A stretch of 64,000 bases of DNA from Adiantum capillus-veneris (GCA_014529385.2 CM043960.1:38791281-38855280), one strand, 5' to 3'; counted from the stretch's first letter, positions 10,910 through 24,009 are shown. Notes: generated from the sequence alone by a model not told the origin. Numbers and translations are program-made.

Positions 10910-12299
10910 CGTAGACTGCTGAAGGGTAGGTAGAGAGTCTTGCATTTGACTAAATCAAGAATCATTAAAGTGGTTGGCACAACGCCTTTAGAAACATTAA
11001 ATATTTATCTTTTGGCTTTTGAAAATTGCCAACAAAACACCATCCAAGTGTGCCTCACAAGAGGTGTCAAGGACACTACTTTTTGCACCACCAACCCATG
11101 CTTTCGGTATGCTGGCAAGTAATCTTCTCATTACATATAATTCAACATGAAAATTTACCTATTTCTTTATTGTATTGTCATACCTTCTTTGCCCCCAAAG
11201 AAGACAAATGAAAAAAAGCGGAACATTGGGTGGTTTGTAACGCTCGTTGTTACTATAAAAATTATGGTTTCATCACGAAGTTATCTATGAATATAAAAGT
11301 TATGGTTTCATGAAGTTGTCTACATGAGTATCAAGATGGCGATTACTCTTTGGTCTAGAGCATGGGTACCTGCAACAAACATCACAATGCGTGACTATGG
11401 CAAACTCATTCTCGACACACAATAACATGGTTGTCAATCAGGGGAGTCATAATTATCAATAACAGATAACTATGTTTGCATGAGCACCACCTAAGAAAGA
11501 CATTACTTGCACGTGCACACATACTCACAAATCATTGATAGTATTCTGACTTTTGGGTGGTTGAAAAGTAAGTTATCTTTAAGCAAATTTCATATCACTA
11601 GGGTTTCATACTTACATATGACAACGGATGGCCGGAGGTGAAAAGAGTCGTTTAAAAGTAGGCTAGGTTGGTGGAGAGAGACACAGTCGCTTCATGGCCC
11701 ACACTTTGGTTGGAAAAGGCAACTAAAGCCATGTCATTGCTATGAGCCACATAGCATTTGCAATGTTTTGTGAGGTGCATTTAAGGCATGGACCTTCTTC
11801 ATGAGCAATTAGCTATGCAAATTTTGGCATAGTTGGACGCGGAGGGGGATGAGTGTACCAAGTGCTCTGAGCTTCCGTACATGCTATGCATCATCGTGTC
11901 CACCTCTTTCCTCCATCGCTTCACCTTGTACTGCTCACCATTCCCTTCTATTGACAGTCCTCCACCCTTTCCCCTTTGGGGGAGAGCATCATGTCCTTGC
12001 ATGATGCCCTTCTCAATGGAATCTCCTAGGCTATACTAGTGCTTCAGCCTCCAAGAAGCTCCCCTACACAGACTCAGCTCCTGCCTCTCAATTGAAAGCT
12101 ATCAACCGATGGAGTCTCTGTTGGAGGGCACTGGTCCGTATGGTGGAGGTTTCTTACTTCCTCGTCAAACTCACTTTGTGGCATCTCAAGCCCCTTTGTC
12201 CCCAATGTCCTAGCCGAAGCGATTCGTGGCCCTCAAGGCAGATTCTTCAATCCTTTGTTTTGGCCAGCTCAACACTATAACCCAGGTATGTCTTTTCCT
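10908..12299. other. No recognisable gene
   Basis: Only short frames. A small duplication ('aaaattatggtttcat'/'aaaagttatggtttcat') lies at 11258-11313. The end of this interval may already be the 5' leader of the LINE that follows, but no boundary can be set. Confidence 0.4.
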
Positions 12300-14205
12300 A
12301 TGCAGTTCAATCATGAATTTTGGCACTAGCAGACAGAACCTAATCATCCTCTAGGTTCTAGACCTGGTCCCCGCAAGCAGTGATCCTCTTCTTTCCCCCA
12401 CCTTTAAGCCTGTTGAAAATGTCCCTCTTCAAGCTGACCCAGGAATCGAAAACCAGGAGGGTTTAAATTTTAAAAAACATAGTAATGCTAACCTAGATCA
12501 TAATGAAGAAGATGGTGTCACTATCAATAAGGAAGAGCTAGAGGCCTGGCACAATCAATTGCTGGACAGGTAGTTATAGGACTATGTCATGGCCGCAAAC
12601 CACCCTTGGAATCTCTTAAAAATTGGGTGGCTTTAGATTGGGAAAACAGAAACTTGTTCCCTTAGCAAATACAATACCTGCCTAATAACTACTACTTGTT
12701 TTTCTTTGAGGACGCTAATAGTGCTCTGTAGGTCATCACTGAGGGTCAATGGTTGATTAAAGTACCCCAATATCATTTTTTAAATGGTTTAAGGGTTTCA
12801 ACCCTAGGGGAGAAAAGCCTTCCAAGGTACCCATCTGGGTCGACTTCCCATATCTACTTGCTGAATACTACCCCTGGCTCAGAAACATTGGGGGTGCTGT
12901 TGGAAAGGTTCTTGGACAAAAAGCTAGAGGAGGAATTAACCCCAAGTGGGATCCTCAGCTACTTATTGAAGTGGACCTCACCAAAACCCCTAAAAGCCTC
13001 GTTCCTATCAAGGACTGCTCTGGTAGCATTTTACATGAACAAAAAGTCTTGTATAGGAACCTTCCCAACTCCTGCTTTCATTGCTTTCAGTAGGGCCATC
13101 TGGTTAAAGATTGTCCAATTCTGCAGCAGTCCAAACCAAATGAATCTGTTAATAAAGGAGCTAAAAATGCTAATCAAAAGATCATTCCAACCTGTCAATA
13201 GAAGAAACTCCACAAGGGTATCCGGAAGGAGAAATGGTGCTAGCCCTAATGTTAATTATTTTGATCTGTTGTTAGAAGATGTATTTGACCCTCTTAATCT
13301 AGAAAACGCTATTGCACCTGCCTGTGATAGCATGAATTCAGTGCAAGAGGAGACTAAAGTTGTTGAGCAAGGAGAGCAAGGCTCATAGTTCCCTCCTAAA
13401 AGTCCTAATATACAAGCCAGAGGTCTCTCTGACTCTGATAGTGAGGAGGAACACATACCTGGTACTCAGTTGAACATGCAGGATGCAGCTAAGGAAATAC
13501 TTCAATTTGCGAAGGAGCTTGATGCAAAGGATAAGCTTTCTAAAGAAGCCTTGGCCTCTTCTCCTGCTCCTTCAGTGGATATTCTAATGAACCAGGTAGA
13601 GGAGGAATCATTGCCCAACATGCAGGTCTCTAAAGCCAAAAGAAGGTTGAGAAATCTCAGATCCTAATAGAGCTTCAGTGTCCATGGAAGAACCTCAAAA
13701 GAACAGTAAGCAATAAAGTGTCCCAAAATTTTAGGTTTCTCACTAAACTGCAAGGGTCTTACAGACCCTACCAGACCTATGATGATTAAAAAATGGATGC
13801 AAGATATGTCCCTGTATATGTCAGTTAATGTGATGCAAGATCACTGGTTAATCAAGTGTAAGTCTGATGCTTCCATTCTGTTATCTGATCATAAACCTGT
13901 GTTGTTTGAGTTTATGAGAGCTGCGAGTTCTTTCAAGGCAGGATGGCCCCATCTCGAAGAATCTCTTATTGGCCTAAAGTTTATTAGAGATAAAGTGCAT
14001 GCTACTTTAGAAGAGTCTTTTGCTCTCTATCCCTCTCCTTGGAGATCACCCCAGGACCTGATTCCTGCTTTGAAGCACTTGTGAGCTTTGATAGAGAGAG
14101 CTCTGGCCTTCTTATTTGCACACAATCCAATCCAGATGGAGTCCTAGAACAATTGGGAGCTATCAAGCGTACAATTCTGAGACAGGTGAAGGCCCTCTTT
14201 AATCT
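12300..14205 (+). pseudogene. LINE fragment: decayed ORF1 (DUF4283 + zinc knuckle) and gutted endonuclease
   Basis: Plant L1-type LINE on plus. ORF1 is shredded by frame shifts and stops. About 12820-13060 gives, in one frame, VPIWVDFPYLLAEYYPWL, then an IGGAVGKVLGQKA-like block typical of DUF4283 gag-like ORF1 proteins. A CCHC knuckle CFHCFQ*GHLVKDC lies at 13072-13114 with a stop inside it (CAG-to-TAG would fit). A polar, acidic tail follows to about 13667. ORF2 starts near 13724 with LNCKGLTDPTRPMMIKKW, the N-terminus of an APE-type endonuclease. The sequence then jumps to ILLSDHKPVLFEF (about 13885), the C-terminal 'SDH' block, so roughly 180 codons of the endonuclease core are missing. 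Similarity fades near 14205, where a LINE fragment on the other strand begins. Not functional. Confidence 0.75.
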
Positions 14206-14210
14206 TAAAA

Positions 14211-14640
14211 CTAGGAATTCCAAAAGGTGGTGGTGAGTAAGGTGCACACATGTTTAACTTTACACCTAGTGGTGATCTGGTCCCTTAGTGAGAGGTTGGT
14301 CCAAACCTTATAATTCTGTAGCATAAACTTTGGAATATGTCTTTTAACCAAGCAAGCCCAAAAGTCATTTCTATTCATGGATCTGACAATCCACTTACCA
14401 AGACATTCTTTCCATATCAAGTATGCCCAGCCCACCTCTGGTCTTATGCATGCAACAAATCTTATAAGACACTTTGGGAATTTTTACTGCATCTGCATTT
14501 CCCCCTCAGAGAAATCTTTTGGCCAGGGAGATAACCTGCATTAAACGGGGTTTTGGAAGGCTTCCAATAGGAAAGGAAGTAGATCAAGGAGGGTAGCAGG
14601 TAGTGGTTGAGAACAAAAGTTCTGGATACTCTAGAGAAAG
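14211..14640 (-). pseudogene. LINE ORF2 fragment, region after the RT domain
   Basis: On minus, about 14520-14430 reads IPKVSYKICCMHKTRGGLGI followed by LDMERM. This matches the 'GGLGil(d/n)' block that follows reverse transcriptase in plant LINE ORF2. The next frame continues with ECLGKWIVRSMNRNDFWACL toward 14211. Several frame shifts. It meets the plus-strand LINE fragment at its left edge with the two 3' sides facing each other. Confidence 0.65.
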
Positions 14641-16000
14641 GCTCATTATGATCGATGCTTGTCTTGCTCTGTAACTTTTCCTTTATTTTCCTTATGGGAT
14701 GCCTCCCTCCCTACCTGTGAGGCAAAGTTCTAATTTTCTTTCGCCCTTTTAATTTTTGGCATAGTTGCAAATTCACGATATGCTGGGGTGGTATCCCACA
14801 TATGAGGCATAGCTCTTCAGCAAAATACCTTGTAACTATGCTTTGCTTAACCATTACCTTACACTATTTGCTCTAACAGTTTCCTTTCCCTCATACTCTC
14901 GGGTCTCGAGTCTCAACCATCATAAATTTTCATAATTGAATTTTGATGTTAAGGAGAGACACACTACGTGGTTGAGGAATTTCCTCCTTTTGCGAAAAGC
15001 ACGGTCCTCATGTTTGAGGGCCTTGTAAGTTGTGACTCCGAGTCCGGAAAATAAAGTTAGGGAATGATGAGAATTCTGTGCCTTCAAACTCCAATGTTTT
15101 ACACGTAACACTCCAAAGTGCCTCCAGCTTGCTACTTGGTACTTAAATAGCGCGTGAGAACAAAAGCGCGTGAATCCATTTCTTTAGACAACCGCCCAAT
15201 GGTTTTACTGACAGCCAGCTTTTGCTGAGCTGGAGAGGACTTGAGATAATGCATACGTGTAAATTTGAGAGGATTAATTTGTTTTGGAGAGGTGACATGT
15301 CCACTGTACGTAGCTTAAGGGCCCAGCCTACCCGCGATTGCCGCGTGTCGGTGGTGCAAGCAAACAAAGCACACGCAACGTAAGGGTGAGCACTGAGCAC
15401 TGAGCAGGGAGAGGCTGAGCCGTTGTTTTCGAAGGATTACCTTGGCGTGAGGGAGATGAAAGTTTAATTGCGAAGGAATCTGAAGAGATTCTACAGCTTA
15501 AGTACCTGTCGGCAGTCGGCATGTAGGTGTGAAGGCCCGCCAACAAGCATCCATAGTAGAACCTCTCTCACGAGTCAGAGAGAGACTCTCGTCTCTCTCT
15601 CCCTTCTCTTGGGTTGATCAAAAGGTCAGTCGAGAGTTGAAACGTAGAAGATATTGTAGGCTCGTAGGTACCTCTCCTTCTCTCTCTCTCTCTCTCTCTC
15701 AACTTCGCAGCCGGTTGAAAGTTGGAACTTGGAACATAGTATTGTCGGCTCTTCTTCTTCGTGGATCCACAGTTTTACAGAACGCCGAGCATGAAAGTTT
15801 TGGAACTTGGGAGGTCATCCATTGGCGTCGAGCGACCTTTTTTTGTATTCCGCGTGCTCGGCCTCTAGACATGGTAGAGTACAGAGGGAGCAAGTTGCAA
15901 GCTGCAAAAAACCCAAGTGCCCATCAGCTGCACTGCAGTGATATGGCATATAGACTCTAGACTCTAGAGGTTGTGAATAAGATTTTTCTTTTTGGCCTTT

Positions 16001-16038
<38 letters not shown>

Positions 16039-17424
16039 GTATGCCTTTTCTCTCACTAGCGCTCTTTCTTTCCTCACAAATTCACAAATCGATGGCCAAG
16101 GATGGCCATCCCTCATTTTCTCTCTCTTGTCGCTCTCTTTTGTCTCTCTTCATCTTGGACTTTGGCCCTTGGCAAGTTGGCACCATGCTCCTCTAAGGTC
16201 CTCTTCTCCTGAGGGTCCTACAGGCTCCCCTGGCCTTCAGCCCTGTGCTGGTACCCAGCGTTGTAGGTATGTCCTCAACCAATTGACAACACGAACTTCA
16301 ACAAACATTTTCATCTTGACCCCTGAATCTTGAGTCCTCACAAGAGGCTTTTCTAGATGTGTTGTAGCCATTTGACCTCCGGTGATGAGAGTCCAAAGTT
16401 CCAAACTCGCATGGCCTTCTCTCTGTAGTAGAGCTACCGTTTCTGCACTCTCTCGCATTGCAAATTTGTACTTCAAAGGCAAGCCATCCACTCCAGGTTT
16501 TGACACTCCTCTTCAGCTCTCAATGCCCAAATTTAGCGCTTGTTTTGCCATTCAATGCTTAGTTTGATAGGTTGGAGTCCATCTGATCGGAGTCAAAAAG
16601 CAGGGGAACCTTCAATGTGGGCTCACCTTCAATAGACCGCTTGTGTTAAAGAGCCATCACATTGTAGATAGAGATGCGATCACACCGTAAAACACAGAGA
16701 TTTTTCATTGCGAATGCCTTTAGAAAATGCCCAGCATATAACGGGCCCTTGCCTTCTGCTTAACGGTTGAAAGCCCATCTCCGCATGTGCTCTGTTCCAC
16801 CTACAACACACATGTACAGAACATCCACTCTTCACTTTCTCTTCAATGCTCAACAATGTGGTGTTGATGCCAACAGCTTACCCACACACTACTTTGCATC
16901 TCCGTGTAGAAAGGGACTTGTTAAATGGAGCTTTCCACATACATTATTCTCCACTAGTGGAGAGTGAGCATTTCATTAAGGAGGATTCCATATCCCACTA
17001 TTTGCATCTTTGCATATTTGTGAATTTCTCCTCTTTGAAGACAACTCTTGATAGCCAACGAACGCCCTTCTAGTCCTTTTGGCTGCATTTACACTAGCTT
17101 TTGTGACTTTCTGGGAATTTGTTACAAACTTGGGCCTTCTTCAATTTCTGCTTTCTGTACAGCCTATCTCCTTGTGGCAGAGCTGCCCATACTTCTTCAT
17201 CATCTTCTGCCAATATCTACATTTCATCATTGGTACCTTCTTCATATGAAGTCAAATATCTCCTCCTCACATCAGCTCCTTCAGTCTGGTTGGGCTCCAT
17301 TTTACCCTGCTAGGTTGATGGATTGTTTGCTTGCCACACATTTATTGACTGATACCTGAATTGGCTCACATTTCCTCTTATTTTTCTAATTGGACCCATC
17401 AAGGTGCTCTCTTCTGAGATCAGC
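14641..17424. other. Upstream region and probable 5' leader of the QUA2-like gene
   Basis: No supported coding gene. From about 15540 to 15710 the plus strand is pyrimidine-rich with CT tracts, and a second CT/CA tract lies at 16001-16038. Such Y-patch sequence is common around plant transcription starts and 5' leaders, so the leader of the methyltransferase gene, perhaps with a leader intron, probably begins here. Open frames at 15529-15960 and 15992-16333 run through these tracts and show no family signature. No TATA box could be chosen with confidence. Confidence 0.35.
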
Positions 17425-20400
17425 ATGAATCGCACCTCAGCTCGCGGTTCGCCTGCCGGGCGAGGCTCACATGTCTACCAGCTAAGTGATGAGCTGGGCG
17501 CACATTCTCCAGCAAATGGGAAGGCGATAGATGATTGGAAGTTTCATAGCAATGCAACAAATTCTCCAGGAGGGAGAAGCTTGACAACGAGTCCATCTGT
17601 GCAGGATCACCTTTCACCATCAAGGCCTCTAATTCGGAACGGTGACATGGTCAATGGCAATGGAAACCATAGGCCTGATTATCTGTCATCCCCTGATTCC
17701 TTGAAGCCCTGCTTGGAAACTTCACCTTTGGGGCGAGGAAAGAGAGGATATGCAGTTTCTCTAGGCACCACCATGGTCCTTTGTTTTGTGAGTGCATTTC
17801 TCTTTATTGGAATGCTTGGCTCTAGGAGCCGGGCATACAACTTAAGACTGGTTCCCACATTAGGGATTTACAGATCGCATCGGAGACTACAAGCAGAAGT
17901 CGTCGTCGATCCGTTCAAAGGTGGCATTTTTGGGCACGGCTCTGTGAGGATGAAGGAGCTTCCAATTTGTGAAAGCACCTTTGAGGACTATGTTCCTTGT
18001 TATGAGCAGGATGCAGATTCCTCAGCTGGGTTCAACCGTGAAAGGCATTGCCAAACTTCTAACAAAAGAAAGCAGTGTCTAATACCGCCTCCGGATGAGT
18101 ACAAACTTCCACCTAGATGGCCTGAATCCAGAAAAGGTGCCTGGCATTCCAATATGAAGTTCGTAGAGCAACTTGGCCTATCAGGGAGACGGCTAGCAAG
18201 GTGGGTTCTACTCCCATTTTTTCGTTTTGTAAGGTTTTGAACCCGAGAGAGCGAGTTCACATTGCTTAACATGGTTTTCCCATTTGTAGACTGAAACTTG
18301 AAGCTGATGAAATTGTCTCTCTTGATCTGGGGATGTCGCATGATTTGGATGGGTTGGAAAATCATGTACAACAAGTACTGAAGGCAGTTTACGGGAATGC
18401 TGGCAGCAAGTACGAGGTAAGGCAAAACTTCATTGACTCTTGGGAAACCTCACATAAACATAGAGTTTCACTGATCTTATTTTGAGATACTGTTAATCTT
18501 AAGTTCTTGAATTGTAAGGTTTTTATCCCTAGATAATACCATACCATAGAGAGGGCTATCGGGGGTGCTGCACTACTGTATTTGCATGTATATATTTTCT
18601 CTACTTGAATGGCACAGTCTCAAATTTGCAATTTAGAGAACACTTACTGTGGAACGTACTCAAATTCAATTTGCATTATCAACTTTTGCAACATTACATC
18701 AAGTAACAGAATGCTACTGTTTCAAAGGTTTTATTGTCATTTAGGCCTCTGCCTCATAGATTGAAGCATGTAAGTTCCTGAAGCAAGTGTCTTGCTACAT
18801 CATGTCAGTCTCATGGATAGTGCCATTTGAGCCAGACCTGATCCTAATTTCTCCTTTTTTTCCCCAATATATCTGCTTGCACTGCATATGTCTTCTGATT
18901 TTAGAACAACCATGGATGTGGTGATTGCCTGATCATGGCAAGGAAAGAACTTTGATGTCTTCTCAAGTTGTCAAAGATTGTGGTTGTTGGAGGATCATTA
19001 TATGGCCTAATCTTTCCTGAACAAGTTTTTGGTTGCAGCTGGGTGCAATCTTGGATATCAATTGTGCTCTAAGTCGGCTTAGGGAGCAGCACAACTCTCT
19101 GGATAAGTCTTCAATTTTGTGTCTTGCTCCATACGAGGTGAATGGCAGCCAGGTTCAATATGCACTGGAAAGGGGCTATCCAGCATTCATTGGCTCAGTA
19201 TCTGACACACAGTTGCCCCTACCAAGCTCCTCTTTTGATATGATTCATGTGCTAGATTCAGATCTTGATTGGACATTGAAAGGTGCATTTTGATTCTTTA
19301 GTCTTTCGTTGTGTTGCTTTTCATGCATACTAGAATGTGGTCATGGGTGTATACCTTAGTGGTCTCCCTATCATGTGGCTGGCATGTATGCTTGTGCAAC
19401 TTTTGTCTGAAACATGGTGGGTAAAGTTTTTTCCAATTTGCCCTGCTAGCAGATGGGATTGTTCTCCTGGAGCTGGACAGGCTACTTAAACCTGGAGGCT
19501 ACTTTGTACAAGTGCTCGTGCCTTCGGAATCCTCTCCAAATGGACACGATCAGGATTGGCAGGTCAAGAAAGACATGGCCAGTAAAATATGTTGGTCTGC
19601 TGTCTTAGAGATGGAACAGACTCTGATGTGGAGAAAACCAGAAAATCAGAGCTGCTACTCTTCACGGTAGGCCTTTGTGCATTTAATCCTCCTCCCTTTC
19701 AAGGCATTCAAGTGTAAGAACTTCCTTGTGTGCTTCCAGTGGCTTGGAGGCAAAACCAAAGCTGTGTGGAAAACTTGTAAATGCCAACGAAGCTTGGTAT
19801 CCCCCTCTTCAGCCGTGCATTACAAGTAGTATGGAAAAATCAACACATCTATCCCAACAGAGGCAGTATGTGGGGGCTGCTATTGGTAAGTGCTGAACGC
19901 TTCATCTAGAATTGTGGGCCTGAAAATATTATCTCTGCATTGTTGCTCATGTAGATTGTGGTCACAAAGATGTATTCATATTTACGACCACGGCTGATGG
20001 TTTGAATCGTTGCCTTGCCCTATTCAGGATTTTCAAATGAGGAGGTCTCTGATGATCCATCAGTGTGGGCAGCAACAGTGAAGAGCTACTGGTCATTGCT
20101 CACACCTCTAATCTTCTCTGACCATCCAAAGCGTCCCGGGGAAGAGGATCCACCACCACCATCCAACATTGTTCGGAACATTCTAGACATGAATGCTCTG
20201 CATGGCAGCCTAAATAGTGCACTCCTTGATGCAAGAAAGGCAGTCTGGGTTATGAATGTCGTTCCTCGAAGTGGGCATGATACACTCTCGCTGATCTACA
20301 AACGTGGCCTGGTCGGATTACAGCATGATTGGTAAGTTGCCCTTTTACAACATGATAGCTGTTCCTTGGGGCTTACCATAATTGTGCCAGTTAACAAGAC

Positions 20401-21381
20401 ATAGTATATATGAACTGAAGGGGGTGCAGTTTATGTCTGTCACTTTCCGGTATATATTTAGTGATTGTGGTGCACAGTTTCTTTCTTTTCTTTTGATCAT
20501 ATTCAAACATGTCTCAGTAGTACGGTGTTTTGTGAATCTAGCAGCACAGGGAAGGTAGAAAGCAAAGGCTAGATGACCTCTTTTTGTCTGCTCTTTGGGC
20601 CCCTTTCTTTTGTTGAGTGCCACTTTGCATGTGCATGGTTGAAATCTACACATGGCAGACCAGCCGACTGTTTGTAGTCGAGTAATGCCTTGTTGCCTTG
20701 GGTGATGGGAGCTTGTTATAGGGCAAGTGCTCACCGTCTTCTGCCACTAGCCTCGAGTAACAGGTTGGGACTTAAATTAGTTTTTCCTCGTCTTGGGCCG
20801 TTTTTGTGTTTTTGTTTAGCTCACAGTATCTTGTTTTCAAGCTTGCTTCTTCTTGTATTTAGAAACTATATGAAAATAATGAGGTGCTTTTTTTGTTTCA
20901 CAGGTGTGAGGCCCTCCCAACATACCCAAGGTCTTTTGATCTTCTCCATGGAATTGGGCTTCTATCAAAAGAGTTAGGAAGGTCTAATGGCTGCGGGCTT
21001 TCTACCCTTTTCCTAGAAATGGATCGAATTATGCGTCCAGAGGTAAGTTTTGAGTTGATGTCTCGGTCAAAAGAAAGCTCTTCGTCGTAGATTCAAATGC
21101 AAGTGGCATACATGCATCTGTGTCCTGCATGTGGGAGAAGTTTCAAGCCAGTATTTGTGAGATTCTTACATTCTGTGCCCTTTGACTTCAACATACAACA
21201 GGGTTGGGTGATTTTAAGAGATAAAGTAGAAATGATCGAGGATGCGAGGATAGCAGCAGGGCAGATGAGGTGGGAGACTCGTGTAATTAACGTAGAAGGG
21301 CTGGAGGATCAGCAGTTACTTGTTTGCCAGAAGGTCTTCTGGAAAGCCAGAAGCCCATCTTCGAAGGTGGCTCCATTGTAA
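17425..21381 (+). CDS. QUASIMODO2-like pectin methyltransferase (PMT family), 8 exons
   Basis: Exons 17425-18200, 18290-18416, 19039-19282, 19453-19666, 19740-19885, 20028-20331, 20904-21042 and 21202-21381. All introns are GT-AG and every junction keeps phase. The product is 709 residues, close to Arabidopsis QUA2/TSD2. The ATG at 17425 (MNRTSARG) is preferred over one at 17404. Residues 1-109 are polar and Ser/Pro-rich, 110-131 are one membrane anchor, and the rest is lumenal, as in Golgi type II proteins of this family. Family marks are CESTFEDYVPCYE, WHSNMKF, DGIVLLELDRLLKPGGYFV, SLLTPLIFSDHPKRPGEED, NILDMNALHGSLNSALLDAR, DWCEALPTYPRSFDLLH and EMDRIMRPEGWVILRD. QUA2 proteins methylate homogalacturonan in the Golgi and are needed for cell adhesion. 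Odd point: the SAM-binding motif I, DIGCGYGSFG in QUA2, reads DINCALSRLR at residues 307-316, so its glycines are lost. Fold and clade are secure; catalysis is not. Confidence 0.9.
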
Positions 21382-23239
21382 ACCACTTTTGCAGGTCCCC
21401 TCCCAGTGTACAGTTTCTTCTCAATGGTGTTCACAATGTGGAAGGGCATATTATGGTCCCCCTCCCCTATTCATCTCTCTCAGCGCCAAGAGATGTCGCA
21501 GGAGCACACATGAGAAATTAGTGATCTCTCGTGTGCTCGTGTTCATGGTTCTCATTTTGAACAACAAGGGTCCTCCCAATTGACATACTTTTTTCTGCAA
21601 GTAAGGTATTCTTTCATTGAGACCAGAGCAAGATCACGCTCTTGCGATTCTTGTGTCAGAGTTGTGATTATACACCAAAGTGGTGGTGCACACAGAGCTG
21701 TGAGGATAGCAGCATGTATGTAAAATGCTTAACTTCAAGCCTGCAATTTGTTGTCATGTGTTCAATAAGACAGCAGATTTTTACTCCCTGGCATAATGAT
21801 AAATCCATGATGCATTTCTCTCATATTGTTGTTTTGACGTACATCCGTCTCTGAGTCTCTCTCTCCTCTTCATATTCTTGTTGGTTTGACGCTTGTTGTC
21901 AAAGATACTCACTGGACACCAGGAACTATTAAAGGGTAACTGTGTTTTTTGGGTGGCTTAAATCCCCTGGAAAACAGCAAGTGGTTAGGCAGAGAATCTC
22001 ATGCGCCATTTGTGTCAACTCGCATGGACTTTCGAAGTGCCAAGCATGAAGGGCGGACACTGGAAAGTCTTTTCTTTCGAATAGTTTTAGGCTAAGCCGA
22101 GGCAAACCTTTCCCGAACACTTGAAACTGCTGTGCCGTGCAGTAGGTGTGTAGCAAATTGTACAGCAGGAGGCCAATATTCAGCTTTAACCTCTGCACAC
22201 AAAGTGTACTTTTGGGCTGCCAGTTCCAAGCCTCACCCATAAATCACACTGTCTTGGGGAGATGGGATCAATCATCAAGGGCAAGTAGTATTCATTCAAG
22301 GCCCCACCACCAATCAAGCGTAGCAAATCTCGCTTGCGAAAGTTCTTTTGCCCTGCGCGACATGTTTGCACGTCAAACATCGACATGAAGGTCTACACTT
22401 CATGCAGATATGTGTTTGTGGGGAAGTAATCTTGGATACCCGGGATTACCTTTTCCCGAAATTACTTTGCCCGGGATGTATGGTGCTCATTCATCTGACT
22501 GTAGATCTCACCTGCCCATGCCCATGGAAAGGTATAGGGTGGAGTTCCAAGATTGCTTCCACTGCCAAATTTTGAATCCCAATTTCGAAAGAGGACGCAT
22601 GAACGTAGCTCACGGCAGCCATGGCTTATAAACACTTGACAGTCCACATGGATCATGAGTCTCCTGCTTCTAAAATTAAACCTTTTAGATTTTCGAATAC
22701 CTCTTTGGATGTCTTTCTATTATTTTGTTTCTTCTTTTTGGTTTATGTAATCTTGAAGTGTACATCAATTAGCATTATGTGGCAGGAAGCATGAATTTAC
22801 CAAGCTCATGTGTTCTTCTCAGCTTTGTTTATCTGTGTCTCTACACTATTTTCATTCATCATTTGGTCTCTACAGTGGCACAGCCTTCTTTTCCCCTTTT
22901 GCCACTCTTGCCTCTACATTACCCTCTGCTGCCTTACCACATATGCCAAAAGAACCTAAATCACATCTCCTGTATTCATTCCCTACTCATCGCAAGACTG
23001 AGAGTATATCAACAGAGAATACTCATGCTTGTTGATACAAAATTTAGTGCTCATCAATGTGCAGTTCAATATTACACGGTATCAAGAAAGGAGAAACAAA
23101 CCGGTAAAAAGATGTTTAAAGGAGTGAAAGGTTAACATTGAGGGTGGGGAGTCATGATCCATCTGTCCATGTGAACTGCTAAATGTCCTCAGGTTATGGC
23201 TCTGTCAGTCTCCCTCTTGGCTGAAGAGATACCACCTTC
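21382..23239. other. 3' flank of the QUA2-like gene; no recognisable gene
   Basis: Scattered short frames with no domain signature on either strand. Around 23066-23085 'ttacacggtatcaagaaagg' loosely resembles an LTR end followed by an initiator-tRNA primer site, but no paired LTR was found. Confidence 0.4.
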
Positions 23240-23440
23240 TACTCTCTAAAATTTGACAATTATGTCATCCATGTACACAGCTAGGATCACTCCCTCCTGA
23301 ATTGTAGACATTCTCGTCTGCTCCGTTCCTTTTGAACCCTCCATCGTGAGTAGTTGCTGCAGCTTCAGCTTCTGGTACCAACTCCCAGGGCCTATTTCAT
23401 CTCATAAATTGCCTCTTGGAGCCTACATGCCATAATGTTG
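23240..23440 (-). pseudogene. Ty1-copia reverse transcriptase remnant (YMDD box)
   Basis: Too broken to appear as a long frame. Read on minus, RLQEAIYEMK*A (about 23425-23390) is followed, one frame over, by PGSWYQKLKLQQLL and then GVILAVYMDDIIVKF (about 23295-23250). These match the order 'LKkaLYGLKQ(a/s)PraWY...(v)YVDDIIi' of Ty1-copia RT. There is one frame shift, one internal stop (CAG-to-TAG fits) and a short deletion between the blocks. No integrase or LTR was recognised around it. Confidence 0.7.
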
Positions 23441-24009
23441 CCACTGGTACAAAGGTATTACCTTTGTAGAATCTACTCCCTCTATGTGGCTCTACCCATA
23501 GTTACAGGGAAAGGCCATTTTTTAGGATTCCGACCCCGTCCCTATTCCAACTTTCTTTTCTAAATTCCATTTCATGTTTTAGACATGAGTATCTGTAACA
23601 GGGAATGGCAATTCATGGCCGTTTCCGTTCCTCGTTCAGCGTTTGGGTTCTCTGTTCCACTGGAAGTAGGGAAGTGAGCGTACTCTGGAAGTATGGGCCG
23701 AACGTTTCAGGAAGCTTGAAGAATAGAAGTCCAACCATGCGCTCTGTAGAGACATCTTCACCAGCCACAAACTCTTCATCTATTGATGCTTTCCACCTTT
23801 TCCAATCCTTCCCTTTCCTTGTTTGGCTTCTTCATTCGTCCATCTGCTGCGAACATGTAGTTCTTCTCTCCAGAGTGGAAGTTGTTCTCTCCCGGCCGGC
23901 TCTACGATGGAAACTCCTTCACGTCTTCTGCCTTGTCCTCTTAACTTGTTGGATTTTCCTCATCTCACCTCTATGTTGCCAATGTCTGCCATTTCTCTCA
24001 TTGGCTCCT

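Noticed and set aside
15529-16333. Two overlapping plus-strand frames upstream of the QUA2-like gene
   Set aside because: They run through CT/CA tracts, show no homology, and are better seen as leader or intron sequence.
21600-22780. Numerous 60-110 codon frames after the QUA2-like gene
   Set aside because: They overlap one another on both strands, lack start context, splice support and motifs.
23066-23085. Primer-site-like 'acggtatcaagaaagg' preceded by TTACA
   Set aside because: No second LTR, no coding strand in the right direction, and only partial match to the initiator-tRNA complement.
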